The notes: generated by a model from the letters alone, not told the origin. A DNA stretch of 30,301 nt from an uncultured Prevotella sp. (GCA_900557035.1 USRA01000018.1:1-30301), one strand, 5' to 3'; positions 1 to 8,067 are shown, numbered from the stretch's first letter. Program-made: numbers and translations.

Positions 1-1
1 A

Positions 2-478
2 ATCGGCAACAATATGAATCTTCATGCGATGGATTTGATGGGACATGGTTACGATCTTTCTCCAGCCCTTCTTGCCACACTCTATTGGGGAGGATTCATG
101 ATAGGTAGAATGGTTTCTGCTGGTTTGAAGAACGTGGCACCTCGTCCTATGCTCATCGCCGTTACGGTGGCGGCAATCGTATTGATGGCCATTTCCATGC
201 TTACCGAAAATCTCTGGCTGATGGCTGCTGTGGGATTGTTCCATAGTGTCATGTGGAGTTGCATCTTCACCTTGGCAGTGGGTGGCTTGAAGGAATATAC
301 TTCCAAGGCTTCGGGTGTGTTTATGATGGGAGTTTTCGGTGGTGCCGTCTTCCCTGTGCTTCAGGGATTGCTTGCTGATTATATCGGTTCATGGCAGTTC
401 ACCTGGCTTGTTCCTCTCTTCTGCGAGTTCGTCATCCTCTGGTATGGACTTGTGGGTTATAAGAAGCAGGAAGTATAA
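2..478 (+). CDS. FHS-family sugar MFS permease, C-terminal part (5' end outside window)
   Basis: The reading frame is open from base 2, so the gene starts upstream of the window and only about the last 158 codons are present. The protein is almost wholly hydrophobic, with about four to five membrane segments and a short hydrophilic end (GYKKQEV). The stretch MWSCIFTLAVGGLKEYTSKASG followed by GGAVFPVLQGLLAD matches what I know of the fucose/glucose/galactose:H+ symporter (FHS) branch of the major facilitator superfamily, common in Bacteroidota. It would import a sugar across the inner membrane. The exact substrate cannot be told from this fragment. An intrinsic terminator follows 35 bases after the stop. 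Confidence 0.8.
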   Translation: MGNNMNLHAMDLMGHGYDLSPALLATLYWGGFMIGRMVSAGLKNVAPRPMLIAVTVAAIVLMAISMLTENLWLMAAVGLFHSVMWSCIFTLAVGGLKEYTSKASGVFMMGVFGGAVFPVLQGLLADYIGSWQFTWLVPLFCEFVILWYGLVGYKKQEV

Positions 479-512
479 AAGACATTAGTAAGACATAAAT
501 TAAGAAGAATAT

Positions 513-557
513 AAAAAACTCGGGATGTTTCCTTTTTCGAAGCATCCCGAGTTTTTT
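513..557. terminator. Bidirectional intrinsic terminator between MFS permease and umuD
   Basis: A perfect 15-bp inverted repeat (arms 513-527 and 543-557, core CTCGGGATG) extends by three more pairs and is flanked by an A-run on the left and a T-run on the right. It can therefore end the plus-strand permease transcript and the minus-strand umuCD transcript. Confidence 0.9.
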
Positions 558-588
558 ATTTTTAAGAGTTATTCTACAATCAGATGAT

Positions 589-1047
589 TCATTCTGCAAT
601 TTGATGAATCACATAGGTAACTACGCCCCAAATCATGAATCGGTTGGTCTCATCTACCCGGATTGGGGAGAAGTTCTTGTTCCATGGGATAAGCCATCCG
701 AAGGCACCGCTCTCATCCATCTTGAATTGCTTGATGGTGAATTCGCCATCCACGAAGGCGATGACGAAGTTGCCGTTGGAGGGTTCAATCTGCCTATCTA
801 CAATGGCTAGGTCACCGTCGAGAATGCCTGCATCCTGCATGCTGTCGCCCGAAACACGTACATAGAAGGTGGCCTCACGATGGCGAACCAGAATATCGTT
901 GAGGTCTATCTCTCCCTCCATATAGTCTTGTGCCGGCGAAGGGAAGCCTGCCTTTACGCTTTGCTCTGCCAGCGGAATCGGCATTTTTGTTCCGAATTCC
1001 GCAGGGTGAAATGTCAGTCTTATCTTGTTATCGTTATTCTTGTTCAT
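589..1047 (-). CDS. umuD: UmuD-like autoproteolytic subunit of DNA polymerase V
   Basis: This 152-residue S24-family protein would be the accessory subunit of error-prone DNA polymerase V. In the family, RecA filaments trigger self-cleavage and the shortened UmuD' activates UmuC. Visible motifs are the scissile bond A33-G34 in [11 protein letters not shown] (E. coli UmuD has CG-FPSPAADY), the nucleophile S69 in SGDSM and the general base K106 in FTIKQF. The Ser-Lys spacing of 37 equals that of E. coli (S60/K97). There is no helix-turn-helix, so it is not a LexA repressor. The start ATG overlaps the umuC stop codon (ATGA), indicating translational coupling. The gene is second, after umuC, the reverse of the classical umuDC order. 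Confidence 0.93.
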   Translation of the reverse strand: MNKNNDNKIRLTFHPAEFGTKMPIPLAEQSVKAGFPSPAQDYMEGEIDLNDILVRHREATFYVRVSGDSMQDAGILDGDLAIVDRQIEPSNGNFVIAFVDGEFTIKQFKMDESGAFGWLIPWNKNFSPIRVDETNRFMIWGVVTYVIHQIAE

Positions 1048-2357
1048 TTTGTTTTTACTTTCAGAATCTCATGAATATCTGTGGTAAACCGCTTCGACAT
1101 ATACTCTCGTTTTAAGTCGAATCGGCAACCATTGCCTTGTACGGCTTGGCGGATGGTGCCGTGTCCGTTCTTTCGGTTGATGGCATCGATGGCTTCCATC
1201 AGTGCTTTTTGCTTGCTTCGGTCGATAGGATCGAAGAGGTCTTGTTGGCGAGGATTGTCGGGTGAGATTTGCCACAGAATGACACCTGCCTTCTTGAAGT
1301 GAAACGACATGTCGGGGCGGTCAGCTCTGCTGTCTGCCAGCGGTTTCGGGTATTTGGCGCGGAGAATACTGAGTGCGGCACCTACTATCTCTTCCTGAGC
1401 ATTGGTGGCGATGGGCAGGGTGAGGGAATCGTGGATGGTGTATTCCGGCACGTTTTCGTTGAATCTTGAAGTCCAGGCAAACACCGTGATTCCCTGACAC
1501 ACGCTGCCTTGATGTCGCAGCTTTTCGGCGCAGCGCACGGCGAAATTAGCCACGGCTTCTTCTACCACATCCTTATCGCTGATGCCTTCACCGGCAAAGC
1601 TCCGACTGGTGCAGATACTCTTCTTCTGCGGCAGTTCCTCGATGCTGATGCAGCTTTCGCCATTCAGTTCCTTCCACGTTCTCATCGTGGTGATGTTGAA
1701 ATGACTGCGCACCCAACTCTCTTTTTTATCAGCAAACTGAGCTGCAGTTCGGATACCCATATAATCTAATTTTCGGGCAATCTGTCTTCCGATTCCCCAT
1801 ACATCTTCTATCGGGAACAGCGACAAAGCCTTGTGTCTCCGTTCATCCGTATCAATGAGACAGCAGCCCTGATAGCCCTTGTATTTCTTGGCGAATTTGG
1901 AACCGATTTTCGCTAGGGTTTTCGTTTCTGCGATTCCGATGGAGATAGGGATTCCCACGGCTCGTAGCACATCGGCAGAAATCCTGGCGCCGTATTGTTG
2001 GAGGAGGAAATCATCTGTGACGGAAGAAAGGTTTTCCACCTCGAAAAAGCATTCGTCTATGGAGTACTGGTCGATGTGCGGCGAGTAGTGCGAGAGCATC
2101 GACATTACCCTGTTGGAGAGTGAGCCATAGAGTGTATAGTTGCTGGAGAAGATAGCCACGCCTTCAGCCTCCAGTTTTTCCTTTACCTGATAGAACGGGT
2201 CGCCCATCTTATAGCCCAGAGCCTTGGCTTCTTCAGAGCGTGCAATGACGCACCCGTCGTTGTTGCTCAAAACAACCACGGGTTTCCCTATCAGGTCGGG
2301 GCGAAACACTCGTTCGCACGAACAGTAGAAGTTATTGCAGTCGGCTAATCCTATCAT
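1044..2357 (-). CDS. umuC: UmuC, Y-family DNA polymerase V catalytic subunit
   Basis: This 437-residue Y-family translesion polymerase copies damaged DNA with low fidelity. The N-terminal palm shows D6 (LADCNNFY) and the D101-E102 pair in YSIDECF, the expected metal-binding carboxylates. The UmuC signature [20 protein letters not shown] lies at about 25-43. Helix-hairpin-helix and little-finger regions follow at about 170-350. Residues 371-375 (QQDLF) fit a beta-clamp binding peptide, like QLNLF in E. coli UmuC. Full length for the family (422 aa in E. coli). It is the promoter-proximal gene of the pair and overlaps umuD by 4 bases. A TAATTTTGC -7 box lies about 30 bases upstream and three 22-bp repeats lie further up, so damage-linked control is plausible but not shown. 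Confidence 0.95.
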   Translation of the reverse strand: MIGLADCNNFYCSCERVFRPDLIGKPVVVLSNNDGCVIARSEEAKALGYKMGDPFYQVKEKLEAEGVAIFSSNYTLYGSLSNRVMSMLSHYSPHIDQYSIDECFFEVENLSSVTDDFLLQQYGARISADVLRAVGIPISIGIAETKTLAKIGSKFAKKYKGYQGCCLIDTDERRHKALSLFPIEDVWGIGRQIARKLDYMGIRTAAQFADKKESWVRSHFNITTMRTWKELNGESCISIEELPQKKSICTSRSFAGEGISDKDVVEEAVANFAVRCAEKLRHQGSVCQGITVFAWTSRFNENVPEYTIHDSLTLPIATNAQEEIVGAALSILRAKYPKPLADSRADRPDMSFHFKKAGVILWQISPDNPRQQDLFDPIDRSKQKALMEAIDAINRKNGHGTIRQAVQGNGCRFDLKREYMSKRFTTDIHEILKVKTK

Positions 2358-2385
2358 TTTCTTATCTTACAAATCCTTTCGTGTT

Positions 2386-2394
2386 GCAAAATTA
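2386..2394 (-). promoter_or_regulatory. umuC: Probable -7 box of the umuCD promoter
   Basis: On the minus strand this reads TAATTTTGC, matching the Bacteroidota primary-sigma -7 motif TAnnTTTG. No good TTG -33 box is seen 19-21 bases further up, so the promoter may depend on an activator or be weak. Confidence 0.6.
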
Positions 2395-2431
2395 CAAAAA
2401 ATATTCGAAACGCTAGTCTTTATCTAGGATA

Positions 2432-2497
2432 TTTTCCCTTAAGGCAAAAAATATTTTCCCTTAAGGCTAAATATTTTTTGCCTTAAGGGTAAATAAA
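2432..2497. repeat. Three tandem 22-bp repeats with palindromic CCTTAAGG cores
   Basis: Units 2432-2453, 2454-2475 and 2476-2497 each begin with TTTT followed by (C/G)CCTTAAGG(C/G) and an A/T tail. The three CCTTAAGG centres are exactly 22 bp apart (about two helical turns). The outer two units also form a perfect 21-bp inverted repeat (2436-2456 with 2469-2489). The array sits between the divergent umuC and nitroreductase promoters, as an operator would. The binding protein is unknown. Confidence 0.8.
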
Positions 2498-2542
2498 ACC
2501 AGGGAAATCATAGGATGATTAGAAAGAAAATCTCCGAAAGGC

Positions 2543-2574
2543 TTGGGCTTTTCGTGGATTTTTTGTAATTTTGC
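2543..2574 (+). promoter_or_regulatory. Promoter of the nitroreductase gene
   Basis: TTG at 2543-2545, a 20-base spacer and TAATTTTGC at 2566-2574 match the Bacteroidota -33/-7 pattern. Transcription would begin near 2581, 84 bases ahead of the chosen start codon. Confidence 0.7.
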
Positions 2575-2664
2575 CTTTTAAAAAGGTAAATGCTTTCGCT
2601 TTCTGAAAAAATGAATGTGTTTATTGAAGGATTAAAAGGATTAAAAAGTTTAAAACGAAACGGT

Positions 2665-3177
2665 ATGAAAAATATGTTGGCATTGAGCCAGGAACGATTC
2701 TCGGCTCGCAAGTTTACTCCAGAGGCTGTGAGCCAGGAGGATTTGGATTACCTCATGGAATGTGTGCGTTTGGCACCATCGGCAGTGAACAGGCAGCCTT
2801 GGCATTGGCTCATCGTCCGCTCGGATGAGGCTAAGCAGAAGTTGCAGCAGTGCTACGACCGCGAGTGGTTCAAGACGGCTCCGATGTATATCGTGGGCAT
2901 GAGAAATGTGAACGAGAATTGGGTTCGCAGATACGATGAGAAGCCTCATGGAGATATTGACGTGGCAATAGCTGCCGAGCACCTCTGTCTGGCTGCCACC
3001 GAAAGAGGTCTGGGCACCTGCTGGGTCTGCAATTATGATACAGACAAGATGCAGCAGTTTTTCCCTCGCGAAGGTTTCGAGGCAGTAGTGATCATCCCTC
3101 TCGGTCATGTTGCTGAGGATTGTCCTCATACCGAGAAGAAACGCAAGGAAATGAACGAGATTGTGGAAGAAATCTAA
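2665..3177 (+). CDS. Nitroreductase family FMN-dependent oxidoreductase
   Basis: The protein has the compact nitroreductase fold pattern: an N-terminal ERFSARKF (FMN-phosphate-binding Arg/Ser), NRQPWHW near residue 43, and the late GLGTCWVCNYD segment followed by VVIIPLGH. Members reduce nitro compounds, quinones or flavins with NAD(P)H in the cytoplasm; the real substrate cannot be told. I chose ATG 2665 (170 aa, MKNMLALSQERFSAR), because families of this size start just before the R-S-R motif. The frame is open back to an ATG at 2590 (195 aa), but the extra 25 residues are Lys/Leu-rich and unlike the family. The helicase gene starts 12 bases after the stop, so the two are probably co-transcribed. 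Confidence 0.85.
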   Translation: MKNMLALSQERFSARKFTPEAVSQEDLDYLMECVRLAPSAVNRQPWHWLIVRSDEAKQKLQQCYDREWFKTAPMYIVGMRNVNENWVRRYDEKPHGDIDVAIAAEHLCLAATERGLGTCWVCNYDTDKMQQFFPREGFEAVVIIPLGHVAEDCPHTEKKRKEMNEIVEEI

Positions 3178-3189
3178 AAAACGAAGCTA

Positions 3190-5391
3190 ATGGAAATGAA
3201 CGAAGAATCCATCCTGGCATGGAACATCATAGAAAAGACCAGCGCTAACCTCTTCCTTACGGGCAAGGCAGGCACAGGTAAAACAACCTTCTTGAAACAG
3301 CTTAAGGAGAAGTCGCCTAAACGAATGGTTGTGCTTGCCCCAACAGGTATTGCCGCCATCAACGCCGGAGGAATGACCATTCATTCGTTCTTCCAGCTTC
3401 CTTTTTCGCCATACATTCCGGGTACAACCTTCGGAAGTGGCGAACAGAAACGCTATCAGTTCAGCAAACTCAAGCGAAACATCATCCGAAGCATCGACCT
3501 GCTGGTCATCGATGAAATCAGTATGGTACGCAGCGATTTGCTCGACGCCATTGACTCCGTGCTTCGTCAGTACCGCAAGCGTCACGACCTTCCTTTCGGC
3601 GGTGTGCAGCTCCTGATGATAGGCGATCTGCAGCAGTTGGCACCAGTGGTTACGGCACAGGAGGAACAGCTTCTGAAAGAACACTACGATACTCCTTTTT
3701 TCTTCAGCAGCAATGCGCTGAAGCAGGTGGGCTATCTTACCGTAGAGCTCAAGAAGGTTTATCGCCAGCAGGACGAGCAGTTTATCTCCCTGCTCAACCA
3801 GATCAGGGAGAACAGGGCTTCGGATGCTACCTTGCAGGCATTGAACCAGCGTTTTATCCCTAATTTCGAACCGCCGAAGAACAGTAACTTCATCCGCCTG
3901 ACCACTCATAATGCGCCAGCCCAGTACATCAATGAGCAGCAGCTTGCCGCCTTGCCATCCAGGGCTTTTTCCTATACGGCAGAGGTAGAGGATAACTTCC
4001 CGGAATCATCTTATCCGGCTGATTTCATGCTCACCCTGAAGCCCGGAGCACAGGTGATGTTTATCAAGAACGACCCGCAGCACCGCTTCTATAATGGTAT
4101 GATTGGTGAGGTTATCGGTGTGAAACCCGATGAAGAAGGAGATAAGATCATTGTGCGCAGCAAGGATTCTGATGAGGAGTTTGAGTTGGAGAAGATGGAG
4201 TGGGTGAATGCGAAATATACGATCAATGAGGAGACCAAGGAGATAGAGGAGACGGTAGAGGGCAAGTTCCGACAGTATCCTTTGCGTCTGGCTTGGGCGA
4301 TTACCATCCACAAGAGTCAGGGCCTTACCTTCGAGCACGCCATCATCGATGCTTCTCATTCCTTTACCCATGGTCAGACCTACGTGGCTCTGAGCCGCTG
4401 CAAGACCTTGGAGGGAATGGTGCTCAGTCAGCCTCTGTCTCGTGGAGCCATCATCAGCAGTCAGACGGTGGATGCTTTCAACAGTCAACTTGCTGCGCCT
4501 ACCCAGGAGCAGATCAGCTATCTGGAGCAGCAATACGTGCTTCACTGCATCGGCGAGCTTTTTGATTTCTATGCTATTAGCGGAAGTTACGAGCATCTGA
4601 TGCGCTGTCTGGTAGAATTCTTCAATAGCAAATATCCTCGTGTGGTGAGCGAGTATCAGAAGTTGCAGGTGGTGCTGAAGAGTCTGATAGGTGTTTCTGA
4701 TAAGTTCCGTCTGCAATATACCCGCATGCTTTCCCAGAATCCTGATATCCTTCAGGCAGAACTGCAGGAGCGTATTCACAAGGGTGCTGAGTATTTCTTT
4801 GATAAGATAGGTATTCTGAGCGATTTGATCAGAAAGTCGAATCTTGATACGGATAATAAGGTGGCTAAGAAGCAGTTCCAGGACCGCTTCTCTGTCTTTT
4901 CAGAGGATGTGAAATTGAAGGAACGTCTTTTGAAATACGAGCGCAGCGCTGTGTTTACGGTGACCGATTATCTGAAGAAGAAGGCACGGTTCATGCTGCT
5001 GGATGAAATGGGCGAAGGAGCGTCTTCAAGTGCCGGTTATGGTTCTGGTAGAAAAGCCAGAAAATCGAAGAAATCGAATGAACCGAAGGAACCGAAGATT
5101 CCAACCAAAGAGGTGAGTTTCAATCTTTATCAGCAGGGAATGACTGTGGATCAGATTGCTGCAGAACGTGGCTTTACCAAAGGCACCATCATCGGTCATC
5201 TTACCTCATACGTAAAGGAAGGAAAGGTTGGATTGCGTGCGTTGATTTCTAGTGCCCACGAAAAGAAAATCCGTGAATTCATGGAGGCTCATCCCGAGAT
5301 GGAGCATTTCAACGAAATCAAGGAAGCATTGGGAACCGGCATTGATTATTACGAAATCAAACTGATACGTGATTTAATGGAGGAGGAATAA
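3190..5391 (+). CDS. PIF1-like superfamily 1B helicase with C-terminal helix-turn-helix domain
   Basis: The first roughly 430 of 733 residues form an SF1B DNA helicase of the PIF1/RecD2 kind. Visible motifs are Walker A GKAGTGKT (25-32), motif Ia APTGIAAINAGG, Walker B VIDEISM with D108-E109, motif III GDLQQLAP, and the C-terminal motifs AITIHKSQGLTFEHA and YVALSRC. A linker rich in K, S and G (about 615-637) leads to a domain at 638-733 (LYQQGMTVDQIAAERGFTKGTI), which looks like the HTH_40 domain found at the end of RecQ-type helicases. It would unwind DNA in repair or replication-fork processing. Such fusions are common in Bacteroidota. It lies 12 bases after the nitroreductase gene and ends before a strong terminator. 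Confidence 0.88.
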   Translation: MEMNEESILAWNIIEKTSANLFLTGKAGTGKTTFLKQLKEKSPKRMVVLAPTGIAAINAGGMTIHSFFQLPFSPYIPGTTFGSGEQKRYQFSKLKRNIIRSIDLLVIDEISMVRSDLLDAIDSVLRQYRKRHDLPFGGVQLLMIGDLQQLAPVVTAQEEQLLKEHYDTPFFFSSNALKQVGYLTVELKKVYRQQDEQFISLLNQIRENRASDATLQALNQRFIPNFEPPKNSNFIRLTTHNAPAQYINEQQLAALPSRAFSYTAEVEDNFPESSYPADFMLTLKPGAQVMFIKNDPQHRFYNGMIGEVIGVKPDEEGDKIIVRSKDSDEEFELEKMEWVNAKYTINEETKEIEETVEGKFRQYPLRLAWAITIHKSQGLTFEHAIIDASHSFTHGQTYVALSRCKTLEGMVLSQPLSRGAIISSQTVDAFNSQLAAPTQEQISYLEQQYVLHCIGELFDFYAISGSYEHLMRCLVEFFNSKYPRVVSEYQKLQVVLKSLIGVSDKFRLQYTRMLSQNPDILQAELQERIHKGAEYFFDKIGILSDLIRKSNLDTDNKVAKKQFQDRFSVFSEDVKLKERLLKYERSAVFTVTDYLKKKARFMLLDEMGEGASSSAGYGSGRKARKSKKSNEPKEPKIPTKEVSFNLYQQGMTVDQIAAERGFTKGTIIGHLTSYVKEGKVGLRALISSAHEKKIREFMEAHPEMEHFNEIKEALGTGIDYYEIKLIRDLMEEE

Positions 5392-5402
5392 AGGTCTTCC
5401 TC

Positions 5403-5420
5403 TACCTTATTATAATATAA
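5403..5420 (+). repeat. Dispersed motif TACCTTATTATA, copy 1
   Basis: TACCTTATTATAATATAA sits 11 bases after the helicase stop and abuts the terminator stem. The same 11-base core ACCTTATTATA occurs in three other intergenic places in this window, always followed by alternating A/T. Confidence 0.55.
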
Positions 5421-5454
5421 TAGCCGTAACTATGCAGAAGTAGTTACGGCTATT
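5419..5454. terminator. Intrinsic terminator between helicase and C-S lyase genes
   Basis: A perfect 14-bp stem (arms 5419-5432 and 5441-5454, core ATAGCCGTAACTA) has an 8-base loop and a following GTTTTC. It lies between convergent genes and may act in both directions. Confidence 0.85.
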
Positions 5455-5492
5455 GTTTTCTTAATGATCTAGAATTGTCTTTTCTAGCTGGT

Positions 5493-6665
5493 CTAGAGTT
5501 GGGTTACTGCCTTTTCCAGCTGCTGCAAAGCCTGCTTGAGAATGCTTCTTGGGGTTGCAACGTTCAGTCGCATGAAGCCTTCGCCGCCAGGACCGAACAT
5601 TTCACCATCATTCAGCGCCAGGTGCGCTTTGTCGATGAATAAATCGAGAAGGGCATCGTGGGAGAGATGCAGGTCTCGGCAGTTGAGCCAGACCAGGAAG
5701 GAAGCCTGTGGGCGCAACGGACGAATGCCTGGAATGTGCTCGCGGCAGTAATCCTCTACGAATCGGATGTTGTCTTCTATATAGGCAAGCATCTTCTTTC
5801 TCCATTCTTCTCCCTTGCGGAAAGCGGCGATGGTGGCGATAGGAGCGAAGAGGGTTGGCTCATCCAGTTCGTTGGCACTCAGCCAAGGATAGAATTTCCT
5901 GCGGATTTCTTCGTTTGGAACGATGGCGTAACTGCTTACGATTCCTGCAATGTTGAAGGTCTTGGAAGGAGCCTGGAAGGTGATGCTGATATTGCGCGCC
6001 TTGTCGGAAACCGAAGCAAATGGGATGTGCTTGTGTCCGAAAAGAGCCATGTCCGCATGAATCTCATCGCTGATAACGAGCAGATGATGTTCGTAGCAGA
6101 AGTCGGCAAGTCGCTGCAGGGTTTCCTTGCTCCAGGTAATACCGCCCGGATTATGAGGATTGCAGAGAATCAGGATCTTGCACTTCTCATCATAGATTTT
6201 CTCCAGGTTTTCGAAATCCATCTCGTAATATCCGTCCTCCTTCATCTTCAGCGGATTGAAGACCACTTCTCTGCCGTTGCCCTCTGGAGTAAGGCGGAAT
6301 GGGTGATAAACGGGTGGCTGGATGATGACTTTCTCATCAGGACGGGTGAAGACATTCACCACGAGTCCGATACCTTTTACAATACCAGGAATGAAGCGGA
6401 TCCACTCTCGCTTCACATCCCACTGGTGGTGGTCATGCACCCAGTCGATGATGCTGGGCAGATAATCTTCCGGCTTCATGGTGTAGCCGAAAAGAGAGTG
6501 TTCTAATCTTGCCTTGAGGGCATCTGTAATGAAAGATGGGGTCTCGAAATCCATATCGGCTACCCAGAGTGGCAGCAGGTCATCTCGTCCCCAGCGAGGC
6601 AGCAGGGCGCCATGCTTCAGGTCGTCGCTGCCCGAACGGTCTATAATCTTATCGAAATCGTACAT
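5493..6665 (-). CDS. MalY/PatB-type PLP-dependent C-S beta-lyase
   Basis: This 390-residue fold-type I aminotransferase-like enzyme belongs to the MalY/PatB family, which cleaves cystathionine or other cysteine S-conjugates to thiol, pyruvate and ammonia. Features seen are DMDFETPSFI near the N-terminus, YHPF with Y120, CNPHNPGG with N172, ISDEIHADMAL with D200 (pairs with the PLP pyridine nitrogen), and SKTFNIAG with K235 as the Schiff-base lysine. The length is usual for the family. The start ATG lies at the end of a leader element also found before the radical SAM gene at 14486. It follows the trans-sulfuration gene by 99 bases with no clear promoter, so both may form a methionine/cysteine unit. 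Confidence 0.9.
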   Translation of the reverse strand: MYDFDKIIDRSGSDDLKHGALLPRWGRDDLLPLWVADMDFETPSFITDALKARLEHSLFGYTMKPEDYLPSIIDWVHDHHQWDVKREWIRFIPGIVKGIGLVVNVFTRPDEKVIIQPPVYHPFRLTPEGNGREVVFNPLKMKEDGYYEMDFENLEKIYDEKCKILILCNPHNPGGITWSKETLQRLADFCYEHHLLVISDEIHADMALFGHKHIPFASVSDKARNISITFQAPSKTFNIAGIVSSYAIVPNEEIRRKFYPWLSANELDEPTLFAPIATIAAFRKGEEWRKKMLAYIEDNIRFVEDYCREHIPGIRPLRPQASFLVWLNCRDLHLSHDALLDLFIDKAHLALNDGEMFGPGGEGFMRLNVATPRSILKQALQQLEKAVTQL

Positions 6666-6767
6666 GTACTTTGAACTTTGAACTTTATGATTAGTCTCCA
6701 GTTGGTGATCTCTAATTCTTAACTATCAACTATTAACTATCATCTATCAATTATCAACTATCAATTA
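6664..6767 (-). repeat. Leader element: short T(A/T)GATAGTT-type repeats followed by AAGTTCAAAGTTCAA, before the C-S lyase gene
   Basis: Read on the minus strand, about six imperfect copies of a 9-10 base unit (TTGATAGTTAA, TTGATAATT, and so on) are followed by a segment CTAATCATAAAGTTCAAAG and GTTCAA just before the start codon. The same composite, in the same orientation to its gene, precedes the radical SAM gene at 14486. Confidence 0.7.
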
Positions 6768-7949
6768 TAAACTTTCAGCCGCCTGCTTAATGTCTTCGAA
6801 GAGATCATCCACATCCTCCAGACCGACGCTGAGTCGGATGGTGGTGTCTTTTACATCCATCGACTTACGCATATTCTCGGAAAATGCACCGAAGATGGTG
6901 CTTGCCGGATGAATGGCGAGCGAACGGTTGTCGAAGAGATTGGTGGCACGATGGATGAGCTTCAGATTGTTGAGGAAACTGAAGCAGGCTTCCTTGCTTT
7001 CCAAATCAATGCAGATCATAGCTCCCGCCGTTTTGCCAAACTGGCGCTGCGCCAACTTGTGGTAAGGATTATCCTCCAAACCTACATAGTTTACATACTG
7101 AATCTGAGGTAGAGTGCGCAGCTTTTTTGCAAGTTCCAGGGCATTGTCGCTCTGAACACGATAGCGCGCATCGAGCGTTTCGAGTCCGATGGTCTGCATA
7201 TAAGCTACCTGTGGAGTCATGTAGGCGCCGAAGTTGAAGAGCATTTCTCTATAGAGACGCTTGGCGAAATCGCCGTTGTAAGGAGTTCCGTAGTCGATGA
7301 CCAGACCTCCGAGCGAAGTAGCACCACCACTTACATATTTAGAGCTGGAAACCACCTCAATATCTACTCCCAGATTCTTAGCCGAGAACTGTGTGAAAGG
7401 AATCACGGTAGAATCCACTACCAGCGGAACTTTCTTTTCGTGAGCCACTTCCGAGATGGCTTTCAGGTCGGCAACCTCCAACTGTGGGTTGGTCAGGATT
7501 TCAAGGAAGACGCAGCAGGTGTCATCATCGATGGCTTCACGTACCTCCTCGATATTGGTTAAATCGCGCAAGCGGACCTTTACACCAAAACGGCGCAGGG
7601 TAGCTACGAGCAGGGCGTAGGTGTTGCCGAAGAGATGCTTCGAGGTAACGATGTTCTTGCCCTGTGCAGCCAAGGACATGAATGTGTTGCTGATAGCCGC
7701 CATTCCTGAGTTGAAGGCTGTGGCGTGGGCTGCATCGGTAAGGGCTGCCACTCGGCGCTCCAGGTTGGTAACCGTAGGATTCTCCACTCGGGAGTAATCA
7801 GGTGCTTTGATCTTGTCTGTGAATGCTTCAGCCATGACGGCAGCATTGTCGAATTCGTAGGCAAGGGTGTTATATACTGGAACGCTCAGCGAATCGTAAG
7901 CATCGCGGCGTTCGTATTCCAAATGAATGGCTTGCGTTTGTTTCTTCAT
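6765..7949 (-). CDS. Trans-sulfuration-family PLP enzyme (O-acetylhomoserine sulfhydrylase / cystathionine gamma-synthase like)
   Basis: This 394-residue Cys/Met metabolism PLP enzyme shows YSRVENPTVTNLERR (residues 52-66, phosphate-binding Tyr/Arg of the neighbouring subunit), NSGMAAI at 80-86, VDSTVIPF (D179), and the PLP lysine K204 in SSSKYVSGGA. It uses an activated homoserine with sulfide or cysteine to make homocysteine or cystathionine, or degrades such substrates. The subfamily cannot be settled from sequence alone. The start is supported by a good promoter 30 bases upstream. The downstream C-S lyase gene is consistent with a joint role in methionine synthesis. Confidence 0.88.
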   Translation of the reverse strand: MKKQTQAIHLEYERRDAYDSLSVPVYNTLAYEFDNAAVMAEAFTDKIKAPDYSRVENPTVTNLERRVAALTDAAHATAFNSGMAAISNTFMSLAAQGKNIVTSKHLFGNTYALLVATLRRFGVKVRLRDLTNIEEVREAIDDDTCCVFLEILTNPQLEVADLKAISEVAHEKKVPLVVDSTVIPFTQFSAKNLGVDIEVVSSSKYVSGGATSLGGLVIDYGTPYNGDFAKRLYREMLFNFGAYMTPQVAYMQTIGLETLDARYRVQSDNALELAKKLRTLPQIQYVNYVGLEDNPYHKLAQRQFGKTAGAMICIDLESKEACFSFLNNLKLIHRATNLFDNRSLAIHPASTIFGAFSENMRKSMDVKDTTIRLSVGLEDVDDLFEDIKQAAESL

Positions 7950-7978
7950 TTTTTATGATTTTATGTGATATTTTGTTT

Positions 7979-8010
7979 GCAAAAGTACAAAAAAGAAATT
8001 AAATAGACAA
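7979..8010 (-). promoter_or_regulatory. Promoter of the trans-sulfuration gene
   Basis: On the minus strand, TTG (8010-8008), a 20-base spacer and TACTTTTGC (7987-7979) fit the Bacteroidota consensus very well. Transcription would start near 7972. Confidence 0.8.
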
Positions 8011-8016
8011 TAGATA

Positions 8017-8067
8017 GCATAAAAAAACGAGTTGCGAATGCTTTTTTTATGCATTGCAACTCGTTTT
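8017..8067. other. Two overlapping, mutually exclusive hairpins between divergent genes
   Basis: One pairing is GCATAAAAAAA (8017-8027) with its exact complement at 8042-8052. The other is AAAACGAGTTGC (8024-8035) with 8056-8067, extended by AATGC (8037-8041) with GCATT (8051-8055). They cannot form together. The sequence ends in a T-run and resembles a terminator, but no gene is known to end here. Confidence 0.7.

Noticed and set aside
2590..2664. 25-residue N-terminal extension of the nitroreductase
   Set aside because: It would begin only about 9 bases after the predicted transcription start, and the residues are unlike the family.
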